NCBI RefSeq assembly: GCF_932526225.1
Contig: NC_064042.1
Span: forward strand, 7,433,540 to 7,497,539
Length of the DNA: 64,000 nucleotides
Source of the DNA: Nematostella vectensis
Taxonomy: Eukaryota > Cnidaria > Anthozoa > Actiniaria > Edwardsiidae
Reading direction: 5' to 3'
In this document: positions 1 to 11,909 of the stretch, one piece after another
How positions within the stretch are numbered: position 1 is the stretch's first letter
Layout: each line of letters begins with the position of its first letter
Made by a program: the position numbers and the translations under genes
The notes under the pieces: generated by a model
Seen by the model: the letters and a program-made list of their open reading frames with translations, nothing else
The model's database searches: none
Told to the model about the DNA's origin: nothing

Positions 1-2568
1 GAACAAGATGTTGTTATGGAAGATCTGACCACTCCAAAGGACAAGGAGTCGCAGAAAATGTTCTCTCTAAAAAAGTGGAATGCCATAGCGATGTGGTCGT
101 GGGATGTTGAATGTGATACATGCGCTATTTGTCGTGTGCAAGTCATGGGTAAGAAATTCATATCTTTTTACTAGTTGTAAGCTTACTAAAGTACTAAGTA
201 TATATATATATACTTACTTGACTTGTAAAGAAGAGTGGCAGTGAGTTTTTATTTGTAATATTTTTTTGCTGTACAGATGCTTGCCTAAGGTGTCAGTCAG
301 ACAACAAGCAAGAGGAATGTGTTGGTGAGAACAATCGAATTTTTTTTTTCACTTTAATCAACAGAAATTAATCCCAAGTTTCTGTTGAATGCGGTACTCT
401 ACACAAAATGTATTCTTATCCTTTTTGCGAGATGTCTCTTGCTTCACAACTCAGAGAAATCCATAAAATACTGGTGCAGTCGATCTCCTCAATACTTTGA
501 ACTGAAGTTTTGAGTTAAGAATCTTAATGCTGCTACGTGTTCTCGGCTCTGTAGGAGTTTGTGACATGCTCGAACTCTTGCTGATCTTAAAGTCAGATTT
601 TTCATCTCACCTCAAAATATGGGTTGCATAACACTCTAGTTCATTACATTGTTCCAAAAACTGCCTAATTGTAGCTTATGTTGTCATCTTGATTAGAGAC
701 ATGATTGATGAGTTAAGGATACCGTAGACGCAAGCAGTAATTACCCCGATCGTCCTGGCAAAATTGCTCGCGCTCGCGTCGGATTAAAGCAAATGCCAGC
801 AAACTATATATCAATTTTAAGCTTAATGGGGGGGGGGTGAATAGGTTCGCGGATCGGCAGATTCGGCCCCGAAATGCTCACGGATTACGGATTTTGATGA
901 TTATTTCAGCGGATTGGCGGATTTTGGAAATACGGCGGATCACGGACCTGTTGACAATTTGGGCATGGATTTCGGTCGAATTTCGGATTTTAAATGAATT
1001 TCAATTGGTGCTATTTTGTTTATCTGTCAAACCATGCGGATCTAAAGATATCCGCGGATCCACGGATTTGCCCCGAAAATGTTGCAGATCGGCGGATTTA
1101 CATACCCATATTCCCCCCCTAATGATTGTACTTTCCTCCTAAAATAATCATTTTTTATACGCGCTTAATTTTGAGTGCTTTTGCCTGGTCCGAAGTGCGA
1201 AATCGACCACTTTTAAACATGCGAATGATTTATACACCAAAAGCGCATAACCTCCCGGGATCTGCCTTATATCTTTCGTCATGTACTGAACTGACAAACC
1301 GTGTCTACAATTGACGTCACACAGCCTCGTTGATTAATAATCAAGGGTCAAAGTTAGACGTGGAATAATTTTGCTTCTTTGGCTACAATGCGCTAATTAA
1401 GTAAAAGCTATTGATTATCCGCGGCACGGTGTGACAGAACAATATCTATACTAGACGCTTGCCAAGTTGCGCAGGAATCGGGCGGTTAGAAGTGTACCTT
1501 CATTTCACATATTTAAAGTAAGATGGGGTGAAATTTGATTGCGAGATATCAGTGATTGGAGTTGTGTAAACATTAGAGGCAGCGTGACAGTAATGACAGA
1601 CGAAGAGCAAATAGAGCCGCGTATGGCAACCAATCACATTGCACGCTCTACACGCAGCGGGAAAACTCTTAGGCACTCAAATGTCATAGCGCTAGTCATG
1701 CAAGTGAAGGAAGATGCCTAGACAGAAGCGAGCTTGCACCGAAGAAAAGAAGAGTGCGGAAAACTTAAAAAGACCGCGAACGGAGACAACTCTATGTTTT
1801 GGGCTTTCTTCCTCACTTCTTTGAAGGAAGCCAAGGATTCTTACTTAATCTTGGCGTAGTTTACAACTATACAAAATTTAGAGTAAACGCTTATAAAGTT
1901 GATATAAATACGGATAAATCTCAGATAAAACGTCGATAATGATACGCGCTTGTATGCAGGGGATGTAAGAGGGAAAAGCCGTAAAACTAAGTTCCCTGGA
2001 TGTTGATCGCGGGACTTTGAGCTAAGTAAACATGATTATGGGATTATCGACACCTTCAAGAATAACGCTACACTCGTTTGAATTCAGTTTTTCTTGAATA
2101 TCTGGCGAAGTATTTAAAATTTTGGTGGTATTTTTTTGCTAACATCTAGAGTGTGCCTATTGTCATCGAATGGCATAATAAAAAAATTTCACCCGAAATG
2201 AAGCCATTTGGGTCTACGGTATCGTTAACAGCTCACTTTCAACTCAGGTTCATATGCGTACAGAAGCATCATTTTAATATTTCTAGAATTGAAAACATTG
2301 ATCACTAGGGATTTCAAAAGAGAAATTAAAAGCATAACAATAGGCAACAAAAGGATTTTGCTGAAAGATCTTTCCATGTCTCAACCAGTAATCAAACCTG
2401 TCAAAGCAGAGGGGAAAGGCCTGATGTAATTTTGATCTCATCTTTGCAGTTGTATGGGGAGAATGTAACCACTCATTCCATAACTGCTGTATGTCCCTAT
2501 GGGTCGTCCAGAACAACAGATGTCCCCTCTGCCAGCAAGAATGGGTGGTGCAGAGAATTGGAAGATAG
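1..2568 (+). CDS. RNF7: RBX2/RNF7 RING-box protein, 5'-partial
   Basis: RING-H2 subunit of cullin-RING ubiquitin ligases (CUL5 type in animals) that recruits the E2 and also acts as a NEDD8 E3 for cullins. Coding exons are 1-148, 277-324 and 2450-2568, joined at GT-AG sites (donors gtaaga and gtgaga). The joined frame contains the cullin-binding strand MFSLKKWNA, the first zinc cysteines in CDTCAICR, the insert around DACLRC, then ECNHSFHNCC and NRCPLCQQEW, ending VVQRIGR-stop. The order and spacing of Cys/His residues match RBX2 rather than RBX1. The window opens inside exon 1: an in-frame ATG lies at 16, but the family usually has a longer N-terminus, so the true start may lie upstream. Intron 2 is 2.1 kb. 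The gene is convergent with DCUN1D1. The family call is near certain. Confidence 0.95.
832..1112. repeat. degenerate GCGGATT-rich repeat in RNF7 intron 2
   Basis: After a run of eight or more G (about 830-838) the sequence repeats short motifs such as gcggat, cggatt and ggcggatttt about a dozen times with no fixed period, and ends near a run of C (about 1115-1120). A block containing ccccgaaa occurs near both ends (866 and 1070). This looks like a miniature transposon or simple-repeat remnant, and the 101-codon open frame across it has no protein-like character. The rest of the intron (325-831, 1113-2449) shows nothing recognisable. Confidence 0.5.
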
Positions 2569-2620
2569 CAATGGATTCTCAATGATTACAGCAAGAGGAA
2601 ACTTTTCTCATTAAGAACAC

Positions 2621-2650
2621 TGGGCTTTCACTGTTGTCAGTGAAAGCCCA
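2621..2650. other. perfect 13-bp hairpin in RNF7 3' flank
   Basis: The arm tgggctttcactg (2621-2633) is followed by a 4-nt loop ttgt and the exact reverse complement cagtgaaagccca (2638-2650). It starts 53 nt after the RNF7 stop codon, so it is probably inside the 3' UTR. It could be a structured UTR element or a tiny foldback transposon remnant. Confidence 0.8.
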
Positions 2651-3428
2651 GATGGCACAGACTTTACCAACCTACAATATTTGAAAATATTCAGAAAAAA
2701 TTTACAGAGCAACAATTTTCTATTTCTCAGGCAAAAATTGGTGTCCCAATGATTCTCTGGAAGGGACGAGTTCTAATCTGAGTATTTACCTGATTATTTT
2801 CTAGCAGTGATCCAACTAATAAGAATTTAAAAAATAGAAAAGTATTAAGTTGGATAGTTTAGTATGTAACATTTAAAGTTGAGGTTTCTGTCTCTATTAG
2901 ATCTAACTACTTTAAACTATTATACCATCTGATGTTTGCACATTTGTTTCACAATTTGTTGCACAATGTATGATAATTTTGTGATTACCTAGGTATGATA
3001 GTGACTGAAACATCTACCAATCTTGTTCCTGTCAAGCAATAAGCCTAAAACACTGTTGATCAATAATTCTTCTTCTAGCAAAAACAATTTTTACTAGCTA
3101 ATCAAATTTTTCTATGAACTTGCATGAAGGCTGTAGCTAGAAAACTTAAGGAGGCCAGTTTTCAGATTCTTGCTTCAGAGGCAGATATTTTTTCATGTCT
3201 TTTTTAAAATTCCTAAAAGCCCCCCTACCCTGCCTCCATGCTCGCTACGGCCCTGTGTGTCGAATTTTTGGTTGGAATGTCAGTGTGTTATTTATTACTA
3301 TATTGTTCTGTATAATATATGTAAAGGTCTGAAAGCATTTTGTTTTACAATTACTGATTGATAAGAGTAGAACGTTTTTTTGGGGTAATCTATACAATAA
3401 GCAATTCATGTTGACCTTGTAAGCTCTT
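2651..3428. other. RNF7 3' flank, no gene seen
   Basis: AT-rich sequence without a protein-like open frame. Around 3205-3262 there is a C-rich stretch ending ctcgctacggccctg, which resembles the end of the hAT-like MITE described at 20470-20639; it is probably a fragment of such an element. No convincing AATAAA signal for RNF7 was found here. Confidence 0.4.
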
Positions 3429-5220
3429 TCAACTAGGACAAAGCTTACAAGGTACCCCCCTACCTCTTAGATGACAAAGCTTACAAGGCACCCCCCTACC
3501 TCCTAGATGACAAGGCACCCCCCTACCTCTTAGATGACAAGGCACCCCCCTACCTCCTAGATGACAAGGCACCCCCCTACCTCCTAGATGACAAGGCACC
3601 CCCCTACCTCCTAGATGACAAGGCACCCCCCTACCTCTTAGATGACAAAGCTTACAAGGCACCCCTCTACCTCCTAGATGACAAAGCGTACAAGGCACAT
3701 CCCCTACCTCCTAGATGACAAAGCTTACAAGGCACCCCCCCTACCTACTAGATGACAAAGCTTACAAGGCACCCCCCTACCTCCTAGATGACAAAGCTTA
3801 CAAGGCACCCCCTACCTCCTAGATGACAAAGCTTACAAGGCACCCCCCTACCTCCTAGATGACAGAGCTTACAAGGCACCCCCCCTACCTACTAGATGAC
3901 AAAGCTTACAAGGCACCCCCCTACCTACTAGATGACAGAGCTTACAAGGCACACCCCCTACCTCTTAGATGAAAAAGCTTACAAGGCACCCCCCTACCTC
4001 TTAGATGACAAAGCTTACAAGGCACCCCCCCTACCTCCTAGATGACAAGACACCCTCTACCTCTTAGATGACAAAGCTTACAAGGCACCCCCTACCTCCT
4101 AGATGACAAGGCACCCCTACCTCCTGGATGACAAGGAACCCCTCTACCTCCTAGATGACAAAGCTTACAAGGCACCCCCTATCTCCTAGATGACAAAGTT
4201 TACAAGGCACCCCCTACCTACTAGATGACAAAGCTTACAAGGCACCCACTACCTACTAGATGACAGAGCTTGCAAGGCACCCCCTACCTCCTAGATGACA
4301 GAGCTTACAAGGCACACCCCCTACCTCTTAGATGACAAAGCTTACAAGGCACCCCCCTACCTCCTAGATGACAGAGCTTACAAGGCACACCCCCTACCTC
4401 TTAGATGACAAAGCGTACAAGGCACATCCCCTACCTCCTAGATGACAAAGCTTACAAGGCACCCCCCCTACCTACTAGATGACAAAGCTTACAAGGCACC
4501 CCTACCTCCTAGATGACAGAGCTTACAAGGCACACCCCCTACCTCTTAGATGACAAAGTTACAAGGCACCCCCCTACCTCTTAGATGACAAAGCTTACAA
4601 GACACCCCCTACCTCCTAGATGACAAGGCACCCCCCACCTCTTAGATGACAAAGCTTACAAGGCACCCCCTACCTACTAGATGACAAAGCTTACAAGGGA
4701 CCCCCTGCCTAATAGATGACAAAGCTTACAAGGCACCCCCTAGAGGACAGAGCTTACAAGGGACCCCCTACCTACTAGATGACAAAGCTTACAAGGCACA
4801 CCCTGCTACCTCCTAGATGATAGAGCTTACAAGGCACCCCCCTACCTCTTGGATGACAAAGCTTACAAGGCACCCCCCTACCTCCTAGATGACAGAGCGT
4901 ACAAGGCACACCCCCCTACCTCTTAGATGACAAAGCTTACAAGGCACCCCCTACCTCCTAGATGACAAGGCACCCCTACCTCCTGGATGACAAGGCACCA
5001 CCCTACTTACCAGATGACAAAGCTTACAAGGAACCCCCCCACCTCCTAGATGACAAAGCTTACAAGGCACCCCCTATCTCCTAGATGACAAAGCTTACAA
5101 GGCACCACCCTACCTACTAGATGACAGAGCTTGCAAGGCACCCCCCTACCTCCTAGATGAAAAGGCTTACAAGGCACCCCCTACCTCCTAGATGAAAAAA
5201 GCCCTCCCTATCTGCTAGAT
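3429..5220. repeat. ~1.8 kb minisatellite, 36-38 bp and 26 bp units
   Basis: Roughly fifty head-to-tail copies. The longer unit reads gatgacaaagcttacaagg followed by cacccccctacctccta. A shorter 26-27 bp unit lacks the internal aagcttaca segment, so blocks of short units (e.g. 3500-3640) alternate with blocks of long ones. Variation is mostly in the number of C and in single bases (ctcctaga/ctcttaga/ctactaga). The array lies between convergent RNF7 and DCUN1D1. A minus-strand 89-codon frame inside it is only the repeat read in frame. Confidence 0.97.
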
Positions 5221-7347
5221 GACAGAACTTACAATGCAATTTATGTGAGGGTCTGTGCAGAGGTTTGTGTGTTGCACAGGGAGGGGCGGGGCGAATTTGA
5301 TTGGTTTCCAACATGCATATTAGATGAACATCACACTTGATGATCATAAATATAAAATATGAAATCCTTTGACAGTTGGTTGTAGTCAAAGTACTGACAA
5401 ATGTAACAACTCTTTATTAGTATTTTTCAATGTGTCATCAGTTGTGGCTGTACAAATTGCAATGAGTTATGATGCTATCTAGGAACAAATATGAAAATAG
5501 TTCTTACATCAAGATTTTCTATTTTAAAAGTATTTGACTAACAACTAGTTGCTCTGTATCCCTCAAAATATGTTGACATTGAGGCGTGCCTCTCTGATCC
5601 AAACATCGACGACTTAAAAAGCATGTCAGCAACCAATTTTTTTATCTTAGCAAAGTAAAAAGAATAAGCCATTCTTATCGGCTTATTTTGGAAAACTGTT
5701 ACAAAATTTTCAATTGAATTTGGTAATAAAGAATAAGATTTTGTATTCAGGTGGTTATTTTGGGGTTTCTTCTAATCATTTGTCTTCGCATATTGGTTGA
5801 AAGCAACAACAAAGGTGTGGCTGACAAGGGCTCTTTAAGTTGCTTGTAAGGCATTCACTTCATAGACAATTTTCATATTTTTAGTAAAACAATAGTGAAG
5901 AGACTTGGGCATTATGCTAGATATAAGGCCACTGCAAATAATTTCATCTGAAAACTGTCCACACTATGTATACAGGTAAACCCGAAAGGGTGAAGGATCT
6001 ATGGAGTACGCTAAGTTTCATTACAAACCAGTATTTTTGGACAGGTGGGATTCTTTAGATACAGGTGATTAAAAAAATAGGTATGACTTATATTCTTAAA
6101 GTAACAGTTGCTTAAGTAATACATTATTATATATACAAGGTACAGTCCAGTTTTTCATATTTTATAAAAGAATCAAGTCTATGTTTTACATAACTGAAAA
6201 GTTACAAGAGTAAACTATAAACCATAAAACCTCATAAACAAGCCCAGTATTCATCTTGAGAAGAAGCACTCTGTTTTATTGATTTGGAATGAATGAGAAT
6301 TTCATATAAAAAATTGAAAATGAGCCTATAAAAGGTCAGGGTTGCTTGTTTGATGAGCCATATTTCTTAAGGGAGGTTATGCTAAAAAAAACTCAGAAAA
6401 CATACTTTAATATGCTGCATCAAAATTGATGGCCATAACAAAACAAAAACAACACAAATAATAGACTTGCTTACAAGATTTTATGCCATACTCTGTAAGA
6501 AGCAATAACTGTGCCTGGAAGAAATTACCAAGAAACCAGACATGTCTGTCCTGCCTGATATTTGATACTCTTATTATCAAAATCAGCTTTCAGATAAAAT
6601 GTAGCAACTAGCTGTTGAATATATATTGGAAATAATCACATAATCCTAGAAATAGTATGAAAGTTTTTATTTAATTGTAACAAATCCCTTAATACATGAA
6701 ATTTTCACAACACTTAAATTTTGAAAATTTATAATTCTCAAAATAATGCTAAATGAAAGATGCAATTAAAAGAAATTTTGTAAAAGATGACATAAAAACA
6801 TTCACATTAAAAGGATTGGAGAAGGTTTGCATCAGCAATTTAAAGCCTAGTCTATTTCTAGGAGGTAATGTCTAGTTCTAGTTAAAAGTTTTGTACTTTT
6901 GTTGCATTTAAAAATCAAAGTTTGTTTTAGTAGAAAAGTTTGTTTTACTTGAAATGTCACAAAAATTTCATGTAATAAGATACAGTGTTTACTATACGTA
7001 CAGCATTCTGCTCTGACCTACTATAGCCCAGCCCATCCCTTAGATAGAAAAACTGCTTTATGGGAAAAAACATGATAGCCAGATGATATTCCTAAAAAAG
7101 GTAATTTTCACAGGAAGTTGCACAGCTAAGCTGCTAACATTTAATTGGAATTAATTGTCAGAGTTTGCTATATAAGTAGTACTATAATCACCATGAAATC
7201 ATGGCGTACTACTGTAGGTCCAATATTGATGTGCAAACTCTAAGAATCGTTGGCGTAGCAAACCACTACCCATTTGGGGGTTATCAGGCACCTAAACAAT
7301 GTTGAGTGCTACGAATGCTCACCTCACGCTCGCTCAATCACTTCACA
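5221..7347. other. intergenic / DCUN1D1 3' flank, no gene seen
   Basis: About 2.1 kb of AT-rich sequence between the minisatellite and the DCUN1D1 stop codon. No open frame with protein-like composition, no long repeat and no RNA gene was recognised. Part of it is presumably DCUN1D1 3' UTR (minus strand). Confidence 0.4.
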
Positions 7348-10300
7348 TCATACTGTTGTCTGTTTACCAGGTTGGGTTATCCTAGGCTTAGCATACTCTA
7401 CAAATTCATCAATCAACACAGGCCAGGCTCCTGCAAAACGGGAAAAATCAATCATCTCTATTTTATAAAGATAAATAAACTTATTCCATATGGGGTAAAG
7501 TACCTTCTTCGTCATAATTGCTCATGTCATCCTCAATCATGTTGCTGAAATCCAGCAAAAGGTTCCATGTATCTCTAGATATTGCCCTCTTATGATGATT
7601 CTGACAAGTGAAAAAACAAACAAAAAACAAGAAAACGATTAACAAAAGTGTTAGAGGAGGGATGGGCTGATTTAACCACATATGGGTAAAGGTTGGAGAG
7701 AGCATTAGGAAAGCGATTTAAAGACACTTAAAATGCTGTGTTATGCTCTATAAAATGTCCTACATGTAATCTTCTAAACACATGTTAGAAAAAGAATCAA
7801 TCAAAATACTAATCAACATAGTTGTGTTCATTAACCAGAGTATTGAATTTGGTTAACCAAAAACTGGTACTTTTTCAAATGTTCGTTTTTTATAAGACTT
7901 TTTCACACAGACTGAAGAAGGTAAACTGGGTAAAAGGGAGGAACTGCCATCCACCCAGACCCCCTCCCCTACCTCAATAATAAAACATTGTGTGCAACAA
8001 TTTAGCAAGTAAACAGAAACAAATTAGTGAGTACATACCAAAAGAAATTCACACCAGATGTCAAGAAACTTGAATCTTGAGTTAAGCACTATTCTCCAAT
8101 ATGCAATAGCCATTTCTAATTCTAAGCAAAGAAAAAAAAAAGAAGACTTTTATTATGACTTTAAAGAGATTATCTACTTAGAAACTGTTTAAATCTGTAC
8201 TACCACAAAAGATTTCAAATTGAATGGGATGAGGGTTCCCCCCTCACCTCCCAAGGTTGTATGCAACTGAGTAAAATGACTACCATACAAGTAGTTCTAA
8301 AAAAGCACTGGAGCTCATAGAAACTAGACAAGAAAGAGACAAATATTTAATGGACGAAAGTTTATTGAAAAAAGCTATCAAGTTGTAAAATGATATAGAG
8401 AAAAAAAACTGTTGTAGTTGTATAAAATTGATATTAAATTAATAAAAACACCTTCGGTCTTTTGTGCAAACTTTTTGTGCCTCCCTAAAATAAACACCTC
8501 GTCTGAGAGTCGAAAAATTTAATAAGTGCCAGGGCGCTTATTCAAGTAAATACGGTATCTGTTATATGGAGGAGGGTGTCCGTTATATGGAGGGTGTCCA
8601 TTAATATGTGGGAGGGTGTCTGTTATATGGAAGAGGGTGTCTGTTATATGGAGGAGGGTGTCCATTATATGGAGGAGGGTGTCTGTTATATGGAGGAGGG
8701 TGTCCATTATATGGAGGAGGGTGTCTGTTATATGGAGGAGGGTGTCCATTATATGGAGGAGGGTGTCCATTATATGGAGGAGGGTGTCTGTTTTATGGAG
8801 GAGGGTGTCTGTTATATGGAAGAGGGTGTCTGTTATATGGAGGAGGGTGTCCATTATATGGAGGAGGGTGTCTGTTATATGGAGGAGGGTGTCCATTATA
8901 TGGAGGAGGGTGTCTGTTTTATGGAGGAGGGTGTCCGTTATATGGAGGAGGGTGTCCATTATATGGAGGAGGGTGTCTGTTATATGGAGGAGGGTGTCCA
9001 TTATATGGAGGAGGGTGTCCATTAGATGGAGGAGGGTGTCCATTATATGGAGGAGGGTGTCCATTATATGGAGGAGGGTGTCTGTTTTATGGAGGAGAGT
9101 GTTCATTAATATTGAGGAGGGTGTCTGTTTTATGGAGGAGAGTGTTCATTATATGGAGGAGGGTGTCTGTTATATGGAGGAGGGTGTCCATTAGATGGAG
9201 GAGGGTGTCTGTAATATGGACCCTCCAAGGCACTATGGATCACGTTTCTAATAAAGCCCTCCTAAACAATAAGGCCTGTCAGGAGTTATACAGTATGTCA
9301 TGAAACATAGTAATTGACTCACCTAAACTTTTCTGCCCTGGATTTTTGGCAAAGTTGAAGGTAAATTGATATAAATCTTTAAACTTTGAGGAATCTCGAA
9401 GTTCATTTTCTAGTGACGGAAGTTTACTTTTAAGCTTGTCAATGGAATCACAACTGAAAAAGAACATATAAACATAAGTAAGGGCTTCACTATCCCATGC
9501 AACATCTACCATGACATTTATATACTGAGAGCCCTTACCCTAATTCTGTCATCCCATCTGTGAATTCTTTCCGACTAAACTCGCATTGTGTGGCTGCCCT
9601 GAACTTCCATGCTATAATTAGCACCTTAAGGCTTGCAGGGTCTAGACTTAGATCTTGGCAAAAATGGCTGATGCCCTCAGCTAATATCTTATCATCCTCA
9701 TCAGGCTCTAAAGCAAAAAAAAAAACATTCATTGAGTTGCCTTATCACCGTAGAGCTAGCATCAATGGCTCCATCCTTGATATACAAGTACAAACAGTAT
9801 GAAGTTCACAGAGGGACATCAAACCAACGTTTGCAGGATTGTAATTTTCTCTTTCTTTTTTGAAAATAGAACACCTCTATCAATTAAAAAAGTTGATTTT
9901 GCAAACAAATGAGGCTTTCATAATTCGCGTGTCATCCGTCAACCGACCTGTGAATTCTGACAATCTTTTGCATTTTTTGGGGGGAGGGAGGGGAGAAACG
10001 AAAAGAAACATGTCCTAGTTAAAAATGAAACCCCAAACATGGCCCAAGTAGAAGAACCAACAAATTTTGAAGTAAATGCTGTTTGAAATTAAAAGCAAAA
10101 GTTTTTAATTTTCAAACTATGCCAAGCTTGACTGAACTACTATTATGCATTATCGGAAAGTGCAATAAAGCTTGGCTGAAGTTCTATATACTTTAAAGTG
10201 CAAGAAACTAGAATTACTGTAAACAGAACAAGTAAAGATAAGCATTTTGTTTCTTTTGTTGACATTGTCCAGGTCTTTTCTGTGTGACAGCCAAGAAAAT

Positions 10301-11487
10301 AATAACTCAAAGATCAAGTAAAAAAACTAAGAGCCAAGTTAAACGTACCTTCATTTTCCCCACAAAGAATTTTACCATTGTTGCAGAGTTTTGCTGACAC
10401 AGAAACTAATATATAGGAATATACCAAAATCACAGAGGTAATTACCTAAATTACTTCCTTTAAAATATTCTACAGTCTATTACCATCAATTCGTGATCAA
10501 AACAAACATGGAAAGGAACAAACTGTACAACAAACATTGTCCAGGTCTTTTCTGTGTGACAGCCAAGAAAATGATAACTCAAAGATCAAGTAAAAAAAGT
10601 AAGAACCATGTAAAAAAATTCCTTCCTTTTCCCCACAAAGAATTTTTTAACCATTGTTTACCCTTGCAGAAATTTGCTGACACAGAAACTAATATATAGG
10701 AATATGTAATGAATAGGAATATACCAAAATCACAGAGGTAATTACCTAAATTACTTCCTTTAAAATATTCTACAGTCTATTACCATCAATTCGTGATCAA
10801 AACAAACATGGAAAGGAGTCTCCTTGTTTCTAAGGTAGAGGTAGACCTCTGTTTAGTTCCAGGTTATTTTAGTGCATAGGATGTTATTATCGGATGTCAT
10901 AGGGTATATAAATAGGTGAAACGCTGGGCACCTCGACAAGTGTGCTTGGGAGAATGAAACGCTCACTGTCCAGTGGAATTTTGTCTGTTTTGTCTCATGT
11001 AGCCCCTATGATCATTTATGCCGGAAACTCCAATATACTTATGACAAAACAAAATATATAAACACGAGCTATTTATCCGAGGGAAACAGAAATCCTGCCA
11101 TGGTTTTCGATAAGAACAGAATCGTAGTACGCGAAGTAAAGCTGACATTCAGGGTCATCTTACTCACCTTTATAGCGATCAAACAGACTAGACAGCTTCT
11201 TCTTATCCAGTATCACTCTACTCTCGGTATCATATCGTTCAGGATTCTGGAAATAATTGTCTGAGGCAACATCTAGCCGCCAGTCGTGCTGGTTTAAACA
11301 TGTAATCGCTGTCCTCTCGTTTGTCTCAGTGAAGGCGATGAACTGACGCACTTTTTCGCGTTGGGAAGATTTTAGCCTGTGCTGTTGGGACACAAATAAT
11401 ATTCCACGACATTAAGCATTTGCATGTGATCAATTGGGGAAAGTGATAGAGGTATTGGGTTGTTAATTCACGGGTAAATCTCACCAT
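7348..11487 (-). CDS. DCUN1D1: DCN1-like protein 1/2 (NEDD8 co-E3), complete
   Basis: Scaffold that binds UBE2M~NEDD8 and cullin-RBX to promote cullin neddylation. Seven coding pieces were joined by phase: 11485-11487 (ATG only, donor gtgaga), 11168-11381, 9539-9707, 9323-9453, 8039-8121, 7504-7600, 7348-7430. All have GT-AG borders, and the total is 780 nt, or 259 residues, the same length as human DCUN1D1. Recognisable pieces in order: the UBA-like N-terminus [30 protein letters not shown]; then the PONY domain with [79 protein letters not shown] and [13 protein letters not shown]. An open frame at 11382-11393 reads back through the acceptor and is not coding. Intron 4 carries a 21 bp minisatellite and intron 2 a tandem duplication. 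The gene is divergent from the SNX-like gene. DCUN1D1 and DCUN1D2 are not separable here. Confidence 0.95.
8440..8556. mobile_element. possible MITE fragment in DCUN1D1 intron 4
   Basis: The segment ending gcgcttattcaagtaaatacgg (8533-8554) directly abuts the 21 bp minisatellite. I suspect it is the end of a dispersed element next to which the satellite expanded, but only this copy is visible in the window, so the call is weak. Confidence 0.3.
8564..9218. repeat. 21-bp minisatellite in DCUN1D1 intron 4
   Basis: About thirty units of tatatggaggagggtgtc plus a variable trinucleotide (cat or tgt/cgt). Two unit types, TCCATTATATGG and TCTGTTATATGG, partly alternate, suggesting a 42 bp higher-order unit. 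The period is divisible by three and stops are rare, so long frames (up to 231 codons) stay open in all three plus frames and one minus frame. These are not genes, since the array lies inside the intron between coding pieces 9323-9453 and 8039-8121. Confidence 0.97.
10263..10816. repeat. ~272-bp tandem duplication in DCUN1D1 intron 2
   Basis: 10263-10516 and 10535-10816 are direct copies. Both start cattgtccaggtcttttctg and end aacaaacatggaaagga, with a few substitutions and a ~14 bp insertion in the second copy (aatatgtaatgaatagg region). A 68-codon frame in it is not protein-like. Confidence 0.9.
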
Positions 11488-11909
11488 TTCCACATTACAA
11501 TTTGCTGAACCAACCGCCCTGAGTACTAGAACACAATCCGCGCCTGCAGTGCGGTCAGCAGATACACTACCCTCTGTACCCTAGAGATAAAAAAAAACGC
11601 TTTAAAATACTTCAACAGTTCGAAGCAATTTCTGTCACTGCGATTAAATTACAATACAATAAACAATACTTGAATAATTTAGCTTTTTGCTTTATTTTTC
11701 TTATTTTACTTTTAATAGACAAAAGTTTATAATGTTTTAGCTAGAGCGATAGGACTACCCACCCCTCCCCTCCTACACCAATCTGTGAGCCATGTTAGAG
11801 CAGAGCGTATTTTTGGTAGATTGCATCGTGACAAGTTTTCTTTATGAATTTCTCGCAAGATAGCGACAAAAATTAAATCAACGCGGAATATCTTGGATTT
11901 TTACAGACC
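11488..11909. promoter_or_regulatory. shared divergent promoter, DCUN1D1 / SNX-like
   Basis: Only 422 bp separate the DCUN1D1 ATG (minus) from the SNX-like ATG (plus), so both 5' UTRs and promoters must lie here. No TATA box is obvious in either orientation. A run of CCC/CTCC near 11758-11775 is the only GC-rich patch. Confidence 0.55.

Noticed and set aside
3429..5220. CRISPR-like array of repeats
   Set aside because: Units are contiguous tandem repeats without unique spacers, and the genome is eukaryotic.
8519..9303. Long overlapping open frames (149-231 codons) on both strands
   Set aside because: They are a 21 bp tandem repeat read in frame, and lie inside a DCUN1D1 intron.
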